Shown one piece after another: positions 9,125-18,418 of a DNA stretch of 19,086 bases. The DNA is taken from positions 8,394 through 27,479 of the forward strand of contig CAUDNR010000614.1 in the NCBI GenBank assembly GCA_958430865.1, read 5' to 3'. The translations under genes were made by a program, and so were the position numbers. Each line of letters starts with the position of its first letter. Position 1 is the first letter of the stretch. The notes below the pieces were generated by a model. That model was not told the origin of the DNA and ran no database searches. It worked only from the letters and a program-made list of their open reading frames with translations. This stretch comes from Entrophospora sp. SA101 (lineage: Eukaryota; Glomeromycota; Glomeromycetes; Entrophosporales; Entrophosporaceae).

Positions 9125-9427
9125 GACAAAGAAGATAATAAGAAAATTGTGCTAGGTACATCAAAAATCCATTACATAGACCCACGTATTTCTTTTGCGT
9201 GGTCTAAAAAGTATGAAGTACCAATCACCAAAATTTTTAATAAAAATCTCCGTAAAAAATTTGGATGGGCATTAGACGTCAATGCAGATTGGGTGAGTAT
9301 TTTTTTTTTTTAATTAATTTTATTAAATAATAACATACTTAAATTTATTTTTATTATTTTATAGGAGTTTCAGCTGTCATGCAGTTATTTTTCATTTGGC
9401 TGTTTTTTTTTGTTTTTTGCTATTTAA
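9122..9427 (+). pseudogene. TOP1: Orphan C-terminal fragment of DNA topoisomerase I (type IB)
   Basis: From about 9122 the frame reads [20 protein letters not shown] and continues [20 protein letters not shown] through the [12 protein letters not shown] block. This is the end of eukaryotic topoisomerase I, including the active-site tyrosine of the SK-x-x-Y-x-DPR motif (codon TAC 9173-9175), which forms the 3'-phosphotyrosine link during DNA relaxation. A 72-bp intron (TGG|GTGAGT 9293 ... ATAG 9364) joins it to GAG-TTT, matching the family's terminal W/Y-E-F. There the usual stop is replaced by CAG, and the frame runs on for 18 low-complexity residues to TAA 9425-9427. No upstream topoisomerase sequence (core, catalytic Arg/Lys/His) is present before it. 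Only about 60 of the several hundred residues of a normal enzyme are here, so it is probably a partial duplication. His replaces the usual Asn next to the catalytic Tyr. Confidence 0.85.
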
Positions 9428-10240
9428 AGATTATGAAATTTGTACATTGTGTTTGATGGAAGGTTATATATATTTTTTGTGCTGAAAGGTTTTTATTATA
9501 TTAATTTTAGATTATAACCATGAAAACTACAAATTTATATATAATTTTATATTATAATAAATTTATCTTTTAAAGAAATTTCAGGTGACTAAATTATAGT
9601 GACTAGTTATGAATTAAAATTTATTGTGAACCAAAGAAAAAATCATATCTGAATTCAAGGGTTGAAGTTTTATTTATAATTTTGTTTTGCAAATAAGATT
9701 GTAATTGTTCAAAATAAAACCGGATCAAACATCTTTATTTTTACTACAAAAACTACCATTTAATCATTTCAAATTTCTTTAATATTAAAAAAAAAAGGTC
9801 TTTGAGCTAAAAAGAAAGAGAACAAGACAAGAGTAAGTATTTTTTTTAAAAAAATGGTGGTTGTGCGCATTTTCGTCATTCTAGTTAATCGAAGTAAGTT
9901 TTAAAGATAAGATCTATGAACAAAATATTCTAACAAATGTTTTATTAATTATTCAATAGTTATATAAATTTATCTTTAATAACATCACTATAATCATTAT
10001 TTATTGTCCCAATCCCCCAAGCCCCCAGTGAAAATTAGTCAGTCGGAATTAAAAGCCGCTTACCAAAAACTAGCCAAAAGTAAAAATTACGAAAGGGAAA
10101 TGTGATAACACTATTATTATATACATAACAGTAATATATAAAAAAAATTATTTTATTTTATTTATATTAAATATTTAATATAAATTGTTCTTTTCTTCTA
10201 TGACATCCTTTAGCAAACAAAAAAAATAAAATAAACAAGC
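9428..10240. other. AT-rich spacer with one coding-like island
   Basis: Mostly AT-rich spacer with poly-A/T runs and no recognised repeat. The exception is a short coding-like island at about 10004-10105, described separately. Confidence 0.6.
10004..10105 (+). pseudogene. Short coding-like island, faintly J-domain-like
   Basis: A 33-residue frame ending at TGA 10103-10105 reads LSQSPKPPVKISQSELKAAY followed by QKLAKSKNYEREM. Its composition and codon pattern stand out from the spacer. The ELKAAYQKLAK segment resembles helix II of DnaJ J-domains (E-x-K-x-A-Y-R-K-L-A), but the HPD motif that should follow is absent and no upstream helix I is visible. It may be a lone exon or a relic. The assignment is weak. 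Confidence 0.25.
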
Positions 10241-10370
10241 TACAGTTCACTCTCTCTATAACGAACACTAAGTAAAATCTCTATAATGAACCTCCCTTTT
10301 GTCCCTGATTTATTTTTTTTATAATTAATTTCTCTCTCTATAACAAACATCTTAGTATTTATAATGAAAA
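10241..10370. mobile_element. pogo/Tigger-like terminal-repeat remnant
   Basis: TACAGTTCACTCTCTCTATA followed by ACGAACAC at 10241-10268 has the form of a pogo-type (Tc1/mariner superfamily) terminal repeat after a TA target. Related CTCTCTATAATGAAC / CTCTCTATAACAAAC motifs recur at about 10279-10291 and 10333-10349. The 13-mer CTCTATAACGAAC (10254-10266) is shared exactly with another remnant at 16188-16200. No transposase is present. The family name is inferred from motif form only. Confidence 0.5.
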
Positions 10371-10694
10371 AGGGCACATATAGGGACGGAAGGTCCATTA
10401 AAATATTTTCTCATGTTCCTTATTTATAAATAAATTATGATGTTAATTAATTATATTAATTATTTCACAAAATACCAAGTAAAATTACAGGAAGCTCCCA
10501 CGTTTTGTTTAAAGTAAAAGAAAATTTGATATAACTTCCACGAAGAATCGTATATATATATAACAAATAGTATATGTAGAGTAGGCGGAGATATATTGCT
10601 ATCTTGTTATTGACTTCTATTACCATCCCTCAACTCATCTATATAGTTGTTTTCAAATCCAAATTACATGGGTAAAACTAATATCACTTACACA
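10371..10694. other. AT-rich spacer
   Basis: About 320 bp of AT-rich DNA with a (TA)n run at about 10550-10562. No gene or repeat is seen. Confidence 0.5.
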
Positions 10695-11012
10695 TACCTT
10701 GATTAAAAACAGGCAATTTTCTTTGGTATTTAATAATATGGTCATTATTCACTTAATTTATTATTTTTTATTAATATATTGTAGAAAATTTTATGTTTTA
10801 TTAACAAAATGTCCCTAACTTTATCTAACAATTACCATATATATGATTGTATATATGCTGAAAAATGGATTTTGTGTTAATTTTGAAGCAAGTGATTTAA
10901 AAGGGGTTCGGGAATTATTTATCCTCGCCGATCATTATATAAAATCACATGACTATAATGATTTCGTTTACGAGACTGATGATTCTGGTGATGAATGGTT
11001 TTAATGAAAGCA
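10695..11012 (+). repeat. 318-bp direct repeat, copy A
   Basis: This segment recurs at 11172-11489 with an offset of 477 bp and one difference seen (G at 10904 versus A at 11381). Within it, a coding-like frame ends VRELFILADHYIKSHDYNDF, then VYETDDSGDEWF and TAA at 11005-11007, preceded by KNGFCVNFEASDLKG. It could be a relic exon of a helical, BTB-like protein, but no family is secure. In this copy the codon at 10904 gives Gly; the other copy gives Glu. Confidence 0.95.
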
Positions 11013-11179
11013 AAATGATTGGTATTTTGCTTTTCGTAATCATTAATAATAACGTTAATATTAAATATATAATTACAAGAAGATGTCAAGGCAGCATACC
11101 GTTTAAAAAGAAACATTTCGGTATGCGATGTTTGATTATTGGAAATTTTATAGATGTTGAAGCACGCACGCTACCTTGA
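11013..11179 (+). repeat. 167-bp repeat B, inverted relative to 8534-8700
   Basis: An exact reverse-complement match to 8534-8700, sandwiched between the two direct copies A and A'. Its last 8 bases (TACCTTGA, 11172-11179) are also the first 8 bases of A'. GCATACCG at 11094-11101 and CGGTATGC at 11119-11126 form an 8-bp stem with a 17-base loop. Short open frames on both strands overlap it, but neither is convincing. Confidence 0.95.
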
Positions 11180-11489
11180 TTAAAAACAGGCAATTTTCTT
11201 TGGTATTTAATAATATGGTCATTATTCACTTAATTTATTATTTTTTATTAATATATTGTAGAAAATTTTATGTTTTATTAACAAAATGTCCCTAACTTTA
11301 TCTAACAATTACCATATATATGATTGTATATATGCTGAAAAATGGATTTTGTGTTAATTTTGAAGCAAGTGATTTAAAAGAGGTTCGGGAATTATTTATC
11401 CTCGCCGATCATTATATAAAATCACATGACTATAATGATTTCGTTTACGAGACTGATGATTCTGGTGATGAATGGTTTTAATGAAAGCA
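11172..11489 (+). repeat. 318-bp direct repeat, copy A'
   Basis: The second copy of 10695-11012, with one base difference. Homology ends after GAAAGCA at 11489, where the first copy continues into repeat B and this copy continues into unrelated AT-rich DNA. The frame through DLKEVRELFILADHY is open here as in copy A. Confidence 0.95.
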
Positions 11490-12203
11490 TGTTCGGATTA
11501 TTCGTTTTATTCGTTTTATATATTTGTTTTATTCATTTATTTGAGTAAAATTTAAGATTGAGTCATGTGATGTTATAAACCCATGACACAAAAGAGTATC
11601 ATTACTATTTTGAGATTTGAAGATTTGGGCAGTGCGGCACAGCATTTGATATCTTTTAGATGTCGCGCACTATATTAACAAAAAAAAAGAAAATAAATAA
11701 TACAAATAAATCAATATATGTTAGAAGATATTCTACGAAAAAAATTAAATTTACTTAGTCTCAATTTCTCAAGTGTATAACAAAGTTTGGAATTTTCAAA
11801 ATGCTAAGGCTCTGCCAATTTTTAGTTTAAAAAAAAGCTAGCCGATAAGTTTTGAAGCTTGAGTCACGAATAATAAAACTTATCGTTTAACTTTTTTAAA
11901 ATGTTATAAAATTTTTTTGTTTTATATAGTACTTTGAAGCTGACCGATTGTTATTATTTATAAGCGATTGATTTGATATAGATGATCTGCACCGTAGTGA
12001 AAAAAGCGCGATTTATTAAATTCCTGTTATGGATGTTTTGACCTAACTTTATTTTCTACATAACCGAAAAAATATACAACAAAAGAGTTTTTTAAAGGTG
12101 ACTGACTATCTTATTGTTTGCTTTCTTAAAAAAGCAAGTTAATACATTAATGTCTATAAAATTTTAGGTGAGATCGCACATATATATATATAAATTTAAA
12201 AAA
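11490..12203. other. Spacer and probable 5' region of the cyclin gene
   Basis: AT-rich, with repeated ATTCGTTTTAT-like motifs at 11500-11545 and a (TA)n run at about 12179-12193. The promoter of the cyclin gene is expected here. GCGCGAT at about 12006 is only a loose E2F/MBF-like match and is not called as a site. No coding frame of note is seen on either strand. Confidence 0.5.
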
Positions 12204-14212
12204 ATGTTCAAAAATTTAGAAAGCCAGCAAAAAAAGAAACAGGTCCATATATAACATCCAATAAATCTTTACGCGAGAAAATATATACTAATTAACTTAA
12301 TTAATGTTATATATAGGTTCAACCACGTAATAAAAACTTAGCCTCACAATGTAATGAAAATCTAGCAACTACGACACAAAAAATAGTTTCTACTAAAGAT
12401 CTTGGTCTTGCAACAGCAACGCAAGCTATCAACCCAGTCAATCCTAAAATCGATCTAAATATAACCACTTCATCTATTAATAATATTACTAATAATCCTT
12501 CAATATCATCAACATCAACATCATTAAATGTTACTAATAACTTTTTAAAAAAAATCAATTCTGCAATTTCTATTTCCACTAACAATAATAATGGTGGTGG
12601 TAATAATAATAATTTAATTGGTCGGAGAAGATTAGCTTTAGATGATGTTAGCAATATTAGTAATGTTTCGAATCTATCTTCAAACCTCAACAACATTAGT
12701 CATAATAATGTAATCCTACCTATAAAACAATCAATCCTCACAACTACATCAATAAATTCAAGAAAAAGAACAGCAACTGTTACACAATATCAACAATTAA
12801 AAAATCAACAAAATGTTAATAATGTGGTTGAGAAGAAGCAAAAAATAGAAGAAATTAATCAAATCACTTCAAAAGCTATTGCAATAAGTAAACATAAACC
12901 AATTGGATCAAAGATCTCAGAAAAGAATCAAACAAAAGCAATAGAAACAAGGACTATAGCTGTCACAAAACAAGCAATATCTACAATAACAACTAACACT
13001 ACAAATAAAAACGAACCCTGTGTGGTTACGGATCCAGTATTAGTTACGACCATAGAATCTGAAATCTATGAAGCTGAATTAGAAAAAACTCGTGCAAAAA
13101 AAATAAGAACTCAAGAATGGGATGATCTCGATCTTGAGGATATGAGTGATCCCATGATGGTGGCAGAGTATGCAGTGGAAATTTTTGATTATTTGAAACT
13201 TTTAGAAGTATGATTTATCTATATTTCTTTTAGAGAATAATACATTTGATCACATAATTAATTATAGGATAATTTCTCTTCGCTCCATGTATTAATTAAT
13301 AGAGGGAAACAATGCCAAAACCTAATTATATGGAACTTCAAACGGAATTAAATTGGAAGATGAGAACGATCCTCATTGACTGGCTTGTTGAAGTTCATTA
13401 CAGATTTTGTTTATTACCTGAAACTTTATTCTTAACAGTCAACATAGTTGATAGGTTTTTGTCTGAAAGTTTGGCTTCTATGGTCAAATTGCAACTTGTA
13501 GGTATCGCTGCACTTTTTATTTCAGCCAAATATGAAGAAGGGTTGGCCCCATCCATCAAAAATTATATATATATGTCAGAAGAAGGTTACACGGAAGATG
13601 AAATTCTCAAGGCAGAACGATATGTATTACAGACTATTAATTACAAGTTGAATTATCCCAATCCAATGAATTTCCTTAGACGAATCTCAAGAGCTGACCA
13701 ATACCATATTCCAGCTCGGACCGTTGCCAAGTACCTAATGGAAATCACGCTCCTTGATCATGCCTTCTTAACTTGCACTCCCTCCATGGTTGCAGCAGCT
13801 TCATTACACCTGGCTCATATAATGCTTAAACGTGGTGAATGGGTTAGTGTTTGGTCAAAGTCGTGGTTTGTGGGGTATCACTATATAATAGTTATTATTA
13901 ATATTAATGTTTAATTACATTTAATTAATCATTCTTTCATTATTTAAAAATATTGCTATACCCATGTATATATAGACTGCGAATTTGATTCATTATTCTA
14001 CATTTACAGAAGAGCAAATCAAACCTTGGTCAAAAATGATTTTACAATACTTGAGAAGAAACAATAAATGTGTCGATCAACTCTATTCTAAATACTCGAC
14101 TAAAAATTTTATGAAGGCTAGTTTTTTTGTCAGAGACTGGGTGACGAGACATGATAGACAACTACAGCTGCAACAACAACAACAACAGCGATCTTCATCT
14201 TCAAAGTCATAA
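12204..14212 (+). CDS. B-type (mitotic) cyclin
   Basis: Proposed exons are 12204-12242, 12317-13207, 13303-13842 and 13976-14212, joined by phase-0 GT..AG introns (74, 95 and 133 bp), giving about 568 residues. The N-terminal third is Asn/Ser/Thr-rich and disordered, and holds a perfect destruction box RLALDDVSN (residues 118-126), the APC/C degron of B cyclins. The linker WDDLDLEDMSDPMMVAEYAV leads to the cyclin box with the hallmark MRTILIDWLVEVHYRF (from residue 330), then LPETLFLTVNIVDRFL, AALFISAKYEE and LNYPNPMNFLRRISRADQY, as in Clb2/Cdc13. The C-terminal cyclin fold follows (FTEEQIKPW, NFMKASFFVRDWV), then a short Gln run. Its partner should be Cdc2/Cdk1, driving G2/M entry. Exons 2-4 are secure. 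Exon 1 (MFKNLESQQKKKQ, donor GTCCAT) is a guess because the frame of exon 2 has no ATG before residues deep in the protein and is closed by TAG at 12314. Confidence 0.93.
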
Positions 14213-14546
14213 TTGGTTAAATTTTTTTAGCAATTTTGTTATAAAGAAGGGAATTTGATGTTTAGTTTTATATTATCTAAATTTTGTTTGAAAGTATTAA
14301 AAAGAACAAGAATTCAAGAATTAATTGAATAATTTGCTTTGTGGTGATTGATATATATCAATAACAAAAACTTTCCTTGTTATTATTATTACGAAGATAC
14401 GAGAATGTCAGTTTAATGTTTGCATAATATTGAGAATTTTAAAATTTATCCTTTACCATCGGCATATCTACATTTCATTATTATTTTGTCTTTAATGATA
14501 CTTGTTGTGCGTGAAATTCAAATTAGCCAATCAGAATTGTGTATTC
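14213..14546. other. 3' flank of the cyclin gene
   Basis: AT-rich 3' untranslated and spacer sequence. The open frame at 14420-14629 crosses into the duplicated block and shows no conserved motif, so it is not called as a gene. Confidence 0.5.
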
Positions 14547-15257
14547 AAACACCCACCCCAAAATTTAATTTTCACGCACAAAAGGAAAATGTTTCATTAA
14601 AAATTCGCATTCCATGTGGTTTATTATAGCAATTATATATATTTGAGGTAATTTATTAGCTCTCAAATAAAGTAGTAGTAATTAATATTTAAATAGACTG
14701 TGACAAAGAGGGTTGAGGATCAATTGTCACAAAGGTTTTTCTTTTGATTTGGTCACGAGCACTTGAACGAGTCATACCAAAAAATTTGCTGCCGTTTATG
14801 TGGAGTTGAAGAAATGTTTCTTGAGCCGAATTAAGCATTTCTTTTTTTTTTGCAGTATCCTGAAGTATATTGTGTGTAATATTTTTTCTGCAAATATTAT
14901 GCGTTGGGATATTGTTTATCAGTCAAATCTCTTTCAAATTAGACAGTATCAGTATGCATAATACTTATTTTTCTAACTGTTTAGCGAAAATTTGTTACGC
15001 AGGAAATATGTCGTTTCTTATATTTACTTGCTAGCAAGTGCCTTCAAAAATTTCAAGAATGGGTTTAAATGTCCTTTATATATGTTTTCTTCAGATATCT
15101 ACTCGGGTATCTATCTATCTACTTAGATCTCAAGATTTGAAAAATCGGTTCCTAAAATTCATTTTGCATGGTCTTAGTATTTATTTTATCACTTTGGTTA
15201 TGTAATTTATTATTTAATAAATATATACCGAATAATAGTATCAACTGCTTAGATTGT
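14547..15257 (+). repeat. 711-bp tandem duplication, copy 1
   Basis: Begins AAACACCCACCCCAAAATTT and ends GCTTAGATTGTA. It appears identical throughout to 15258-15968 with a constant 711-bp offset, so there are no net indels. It contains no convincing gene. Confidence 0.96.
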
Positions 15258-15968
15258 AAACACCCACCCCAAAATTTAATTTTCACGCACAAAAGGAAAA
15301 TGTTTCATTAAAAATTCGCATTCCATGTGGTTTATTATAGCAATTATATATATTTGAGGTAATTTATTAGCTCTCAAATAAAGTAGTAGTAATTAATATT
15401 TAAATAGACTGTGACAAAGAGGGTTGAGGATCAATTGTCACAAAGGTTTTTCTTTTGATTTGGTCACGAGCACTTGAACGAGTCATACCAAAAAATTTGC
15501 TGCCGTTTATGTGGAGTTGAAGAAATGTTTCTTGAGCCGAATTAAGCATTTCTTTTTTTTTTGCAGTATCCTGAAGTATATTGTGTGTAATATTTTTTCT
15601 GCAAATATTATGCGTTGGGATATTGTTTATCAGTCAAATCTCTTTCAAATTAGACAGTATCAGTATGCATAATACTTATTTTTCTAACTGTTTAGCGAAA
15701 ATTTGTTACGCAGGAAATATGTCGTTTCTTATATTTACTTGCTAGCAAGTGCCTTCAAAAATTTCAAGAATGGGTTTAAATGTCCTTTATATATGTTTTC
15801 TTCAGATATCTACTCGGGTATCTATCTATCTACTTAGATCTCAAGATTTGAAAAATCGGTTCCTAAAATTCATTTTGCATGGTCTTAGTATTTATTTTAT
15901 CACTTTGGTTATGTAATTTATTATTTAATAAATATATACCGAATAATAGTATCAACTGCTTAGATTGT
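15258..15968 (+). repeat. 711-bp tandem duplication, copy 2
   Basis: The second, immediately adjacent copy. The junction (GATTGTA|AACACCC) shows at most one base of microhomology. The near-complete identity implies a very recent event or an assembly artefact. Confidence 0.96.
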
Positions 15969-16184
15969 ACGTAAAGAAAGAATTTTGCCCAAAGGTTTAG
16001 TCGTAAATGGGACAGAAAGACCTTTAATCTGTGGCTTCTTAATATTCAAATAAGGGATTGATTATAAATAATTACAGTTTTTCAAATACTGTTTAAAATA
16101 AGTTAAATTTGATAATACAAAATTAATCCATCCATATACAGTTCATTTTCTTTATGTATGTATACCGGATCTTTTAAATGGATC

Positions 16185-16280
16185 TTGCTCTATAACGAAC
16201 GAGTTTAAGCCCAATTTACATGTCTCATATATATATATATTATAAACCAAATGGTCCGTTATATGGAGAGTGGACTCTGG
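16185..16280. mobile_element. Terminal-repeat remnant, pogo/Tigger-like
   Basis: CTCTATAACGAAC at 16188-16200 matches the element end at 10254-10266. About 60 bp on, GTCCGTTATATGGAGAGTGG followed by ACTCTGG (16254-16280) reads on the minus strand as CCAGAGTCCACTCTCCATAT, then AACGGAC, the same type of terminus. The short distance, with a (TA)n run between, suggests a badly deleted or miniature element. No TA duplication could be confirmed. Confidence 0.45.
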
Positions 16281-17930
16281 AGTTCTATTCGCAAAAATTG
16301 ATTCGTTTGATTCGTCTGATACAATCCGAATACTCAAATTAATAAATCAATTACAAAGTAGATTTGTTTAATGCTTTGTAAAATCCCTAGATTATTCACT
16401 AATAAATCTCATAGAGTCATGCACGATCTAGGACACCATCAACTGTGGTTCCACGATAGAAACTTATTGATAACACGTTAAAAGTTCAAAAAAGCGTTCG
16501 TGATGTGAACTGTAGTATTATGAAGCCGATCTTAATAACCTCAGATAAAAGTGGTTTTCTCTTATCGAAGCAATTCATAAATGAATTTAAAAACTTTATA
16601 TAACAGGCTTTATATATTCAAGTTTTTTTTTTTGAGGATACATTTTGTTGATTGGTGCATAACTGCAGAGATAGTTGACTTTGATATCCAAAAACGAAAA
16701 TTTTTTAACGTTATCAAAACTGCTCTATTGATGTCACAAGCACTCATTATTATATATGAATTTATATTCATCCATTTTTTCATGTAGAGTTTGCTAGAGT
16801 CAACTATTAATAACGTGGAATATTCTAATACTAATAATTTATTAGTATCCGTGTCATACACCGGATTTTTTTGTATTAGTATGACGTGTAACAAGTCTAT
16901 TGTTATAAACTAGTCAAATATTGTATTATTCAACCACAGAAATAAATTAATTAAAAAATATGCTTTTTTAAATGAGAAATAATTAATGGACTGAAAAATC
17001 ATTATCTTCTCAATCATGATATGTTTAGGAGTAAATGTTTGACGATGATGAGTTAAGCCAGATAAAATCTAAACAGCAAAGTCAAGGCCAAAGCCAAAGA
17101 ATAATCTGTGCATGTTTTTATTATTTTTGGATTTGTGAACAATAACAATAATAAATAATAATAATAATAATAAAATCGTTAATTGGGGCATACTACAACA
17201 AAACCAGACAAAGTGACCATTTGTATTACCAAGAATTTAGGGACAAAATTTAGTAACGTGATTATAATCTCCCATCTATTATCTTTTTTTTTCTTAAGTG
17301 GTATATAAAATTACTTCTATATAAAAATAATTAATTTGAAACTCACTTACATCAATCTACTATGGAACCTAAGAATTATAGTATAATCAGAAGTATTTTG
17401 AAGAAAGAACAAAGTGAAAAGATTCAAAATAAATGATGCTCAGATGCTTGAAAATTATCTAAAGGAAAGAGAAAATCACCTATGAAATTTACCAAGAAAA
17501 ATCATAACCAATAAAAGAACCCAAAGCCTAGAAAGAAATGAAAGTTGGAAGAAACACGACTTATTATATAACTTAATTTTTTAATTATCAGTATGGGAGA
17601 GTATCATGAGATTGTAAATTGAGCACCAATTAATTGTCCTGGAATTCAAAATTTGATTGGTTAATAATTTTACACGCGCCCTTTGCGCCCTCTCAATTTT
17701 ACAAGTGTTGATTGATCAAAACGAAATTATTACAGCATTCATGTGATGTGCTAAATCTTGAAAACAATCAAGGAAAATATTCTGATTTTTTTATTAATAT
17801 GAGCAAAGAATAATCAATTGATCTATTAATAATTAATAAATTAATAATAATCTTTGAATTAATAACCCTCCTGAAAATAATAAAAACATATTTTTACCTT
17901 ATTGCAAATTTCTGCATAGTTAAAGAGGTG
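16281..17930. other. Long AT-rich spacer without recognisable genes
   Basis: Open frames at 16581-16787, 16610-16894 (minus) and 16152-16337 (minus, overlapping the element remnant) are AT-driven and carry no motif. A perfect palindrome ATACTAATAA-T-TTATTAGTAT lies at 16828-16848, and an (AAT/AAC)n microsatellite lies at about 17141-17173. A stretch at about 17183-17270 reads LGHTTTKPDKVTICITKNLG in one frame, but no gene can be supported. A poly-T run lies at about 17284-17292. Confidence 0.55.
17141..17173. repeat. (AAT)n microsatellite
   Basis: AATAACAATAATAAATAATA continuing as ATAATAATAATAA: an imperfect trinucleotide repeat. A similar one at 4163-4182 encodes an Asn run in a small ORF. 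Confidence 0.9.
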
Positions 17931-18079
17931 AAGCCATTTAAAGACTAGTGCCGTAATCCAAAAAAGGAAAAAGGATGGTTGCAAAAGTGGTCGCAAAGGT
18001 AATTGCAACCACTTTTTATATGCCGTAAATACAATTACTACCATCATCATAATTTACGGCACTAGTCTTTAAAGCCATT
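17931..18079. mobile_element. 133-bp MITE with 8-bp target-site duplication
   Basis: The element spans 17939-18071. Left end: TAAAGACTAGTGCCGTAA. Right end: TTACGGCACTAGTCTTTA, its exact reverse complement (18 bp). Both ends are flanked directly by AAGCCATT (17931-17938 and 18072-18079), an 8-bp target duplication. The interior has subterminal repeats around GGTTGCAAAAGTGG and GCAACCACTTTT and a further GCCGTAAAT. It has no coding capacity, although a minus-strand open frame (17859-18050) runs across it. An 8-bp duplication fits hAT-type mobilisation, though other 8-9-bp families are possible. Perfect ends and duplication suggest recent insertion. Confidence 0.92.
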
Positions 18080-18185
18080 GCGAATTGTTCCATGAACTTT
18101 CTAATGGTTAATGGTCTGATCAATCTTTAATCATTAGTTAGGAACCCTTTTGACTTTACTATGTTGCTTGTAGGGACACCTCAAG

Positions 18186-18196
18186 TGGTATAGTTG
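18186..18196 (+). promoter_or_regulatory. Possible RNA polymerase III A-box
   Basis: TGGTATAGTTG matches the tRNA A-box consensus TRGYNNARNNG at every fixed position and lies about 50 bp upstream of the hairpin-repeat block. No matching B-box (GGTTCRANNCC) was found downstream on the same strand, and a T-run follows at about 18222-18229, so promoter function is speculative. Confidence 0.3.
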
Positions 18197-18236
18197 TAAA
18201 TAGTTCTTGTTTATTTCTTTATTTTTTTGTTATTTT

Positions 18237-18418
18237 AGGCTGTGTGCTGGCATTAGCACAGTTAGTAATAAGAATTGCACAAAGGATTGTATAGGCTGTG
18301 TGCTGGTGATACTAAGGAAATTGTATCATTAGTAAATTGTTAGGCTGTGTGCCAGCAGTACTAAGGAAACAGTACTGTTAGTAAAAGGAATTGGAACCCT
18401 TGAGCAGCTAGCTAAGGG
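18237..18418 (+). repeat. Three-unit structured repeat with hairpins (SINE- or ncRNA-like)
   Basis: Units starting AGGCTGTGTG lie at 18237, 18293 and 18342 (spacings 56 and 49 bp), and each ends in TTAGTAA. Each holds a hairpin. Unit 1 is TGTGCT / AGCACA with loop GGCATT. Unit 2 is TGATAC / GTATCA with loop TAAGGAAATT. Unit 3 is CAGTAC / GTACTG with loop TAAGGAAACA. Units 2 and 3 share their flanks and loop but differ at three stem pairs, all three compensated. A fourth hairpin (CCCTT-AGC with its complement, one bulged G) ends the block at 18397-18418. There is no coding potential. It may be a tRNA-related SINE or a structured RNA. Confidence 0.6.

Noticed and set aside
10919..11179. Overlapping open frames on both strands across the A/B repeat junction
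   Set aside because: Both cross a rearrangement breakpoint; the plus frame begins inside A and ends in B, so neither can be ancestral.
12003..12012. GCGCGATT as an E2F/MBF site for the cyclin gene
   Set aside because: Does not match GCGCGAAA or ACGCGT; calling it would be over-interpretation.
12319..12696. 125-residue minus-strand open frame
   Set aside because: Antisense shadow of the Asn/Thr-rich N-terminal region of the cyclin.
16152..16894. Several open frames between the element remnant and the MITE
   Set aside because: AT-driven, overlapping on opposite strands and without conserved motifs.
17859..18050. 63-residue minus-strand open frame
   Set aside because: Most of it is MITE sequence, which is non-coding.
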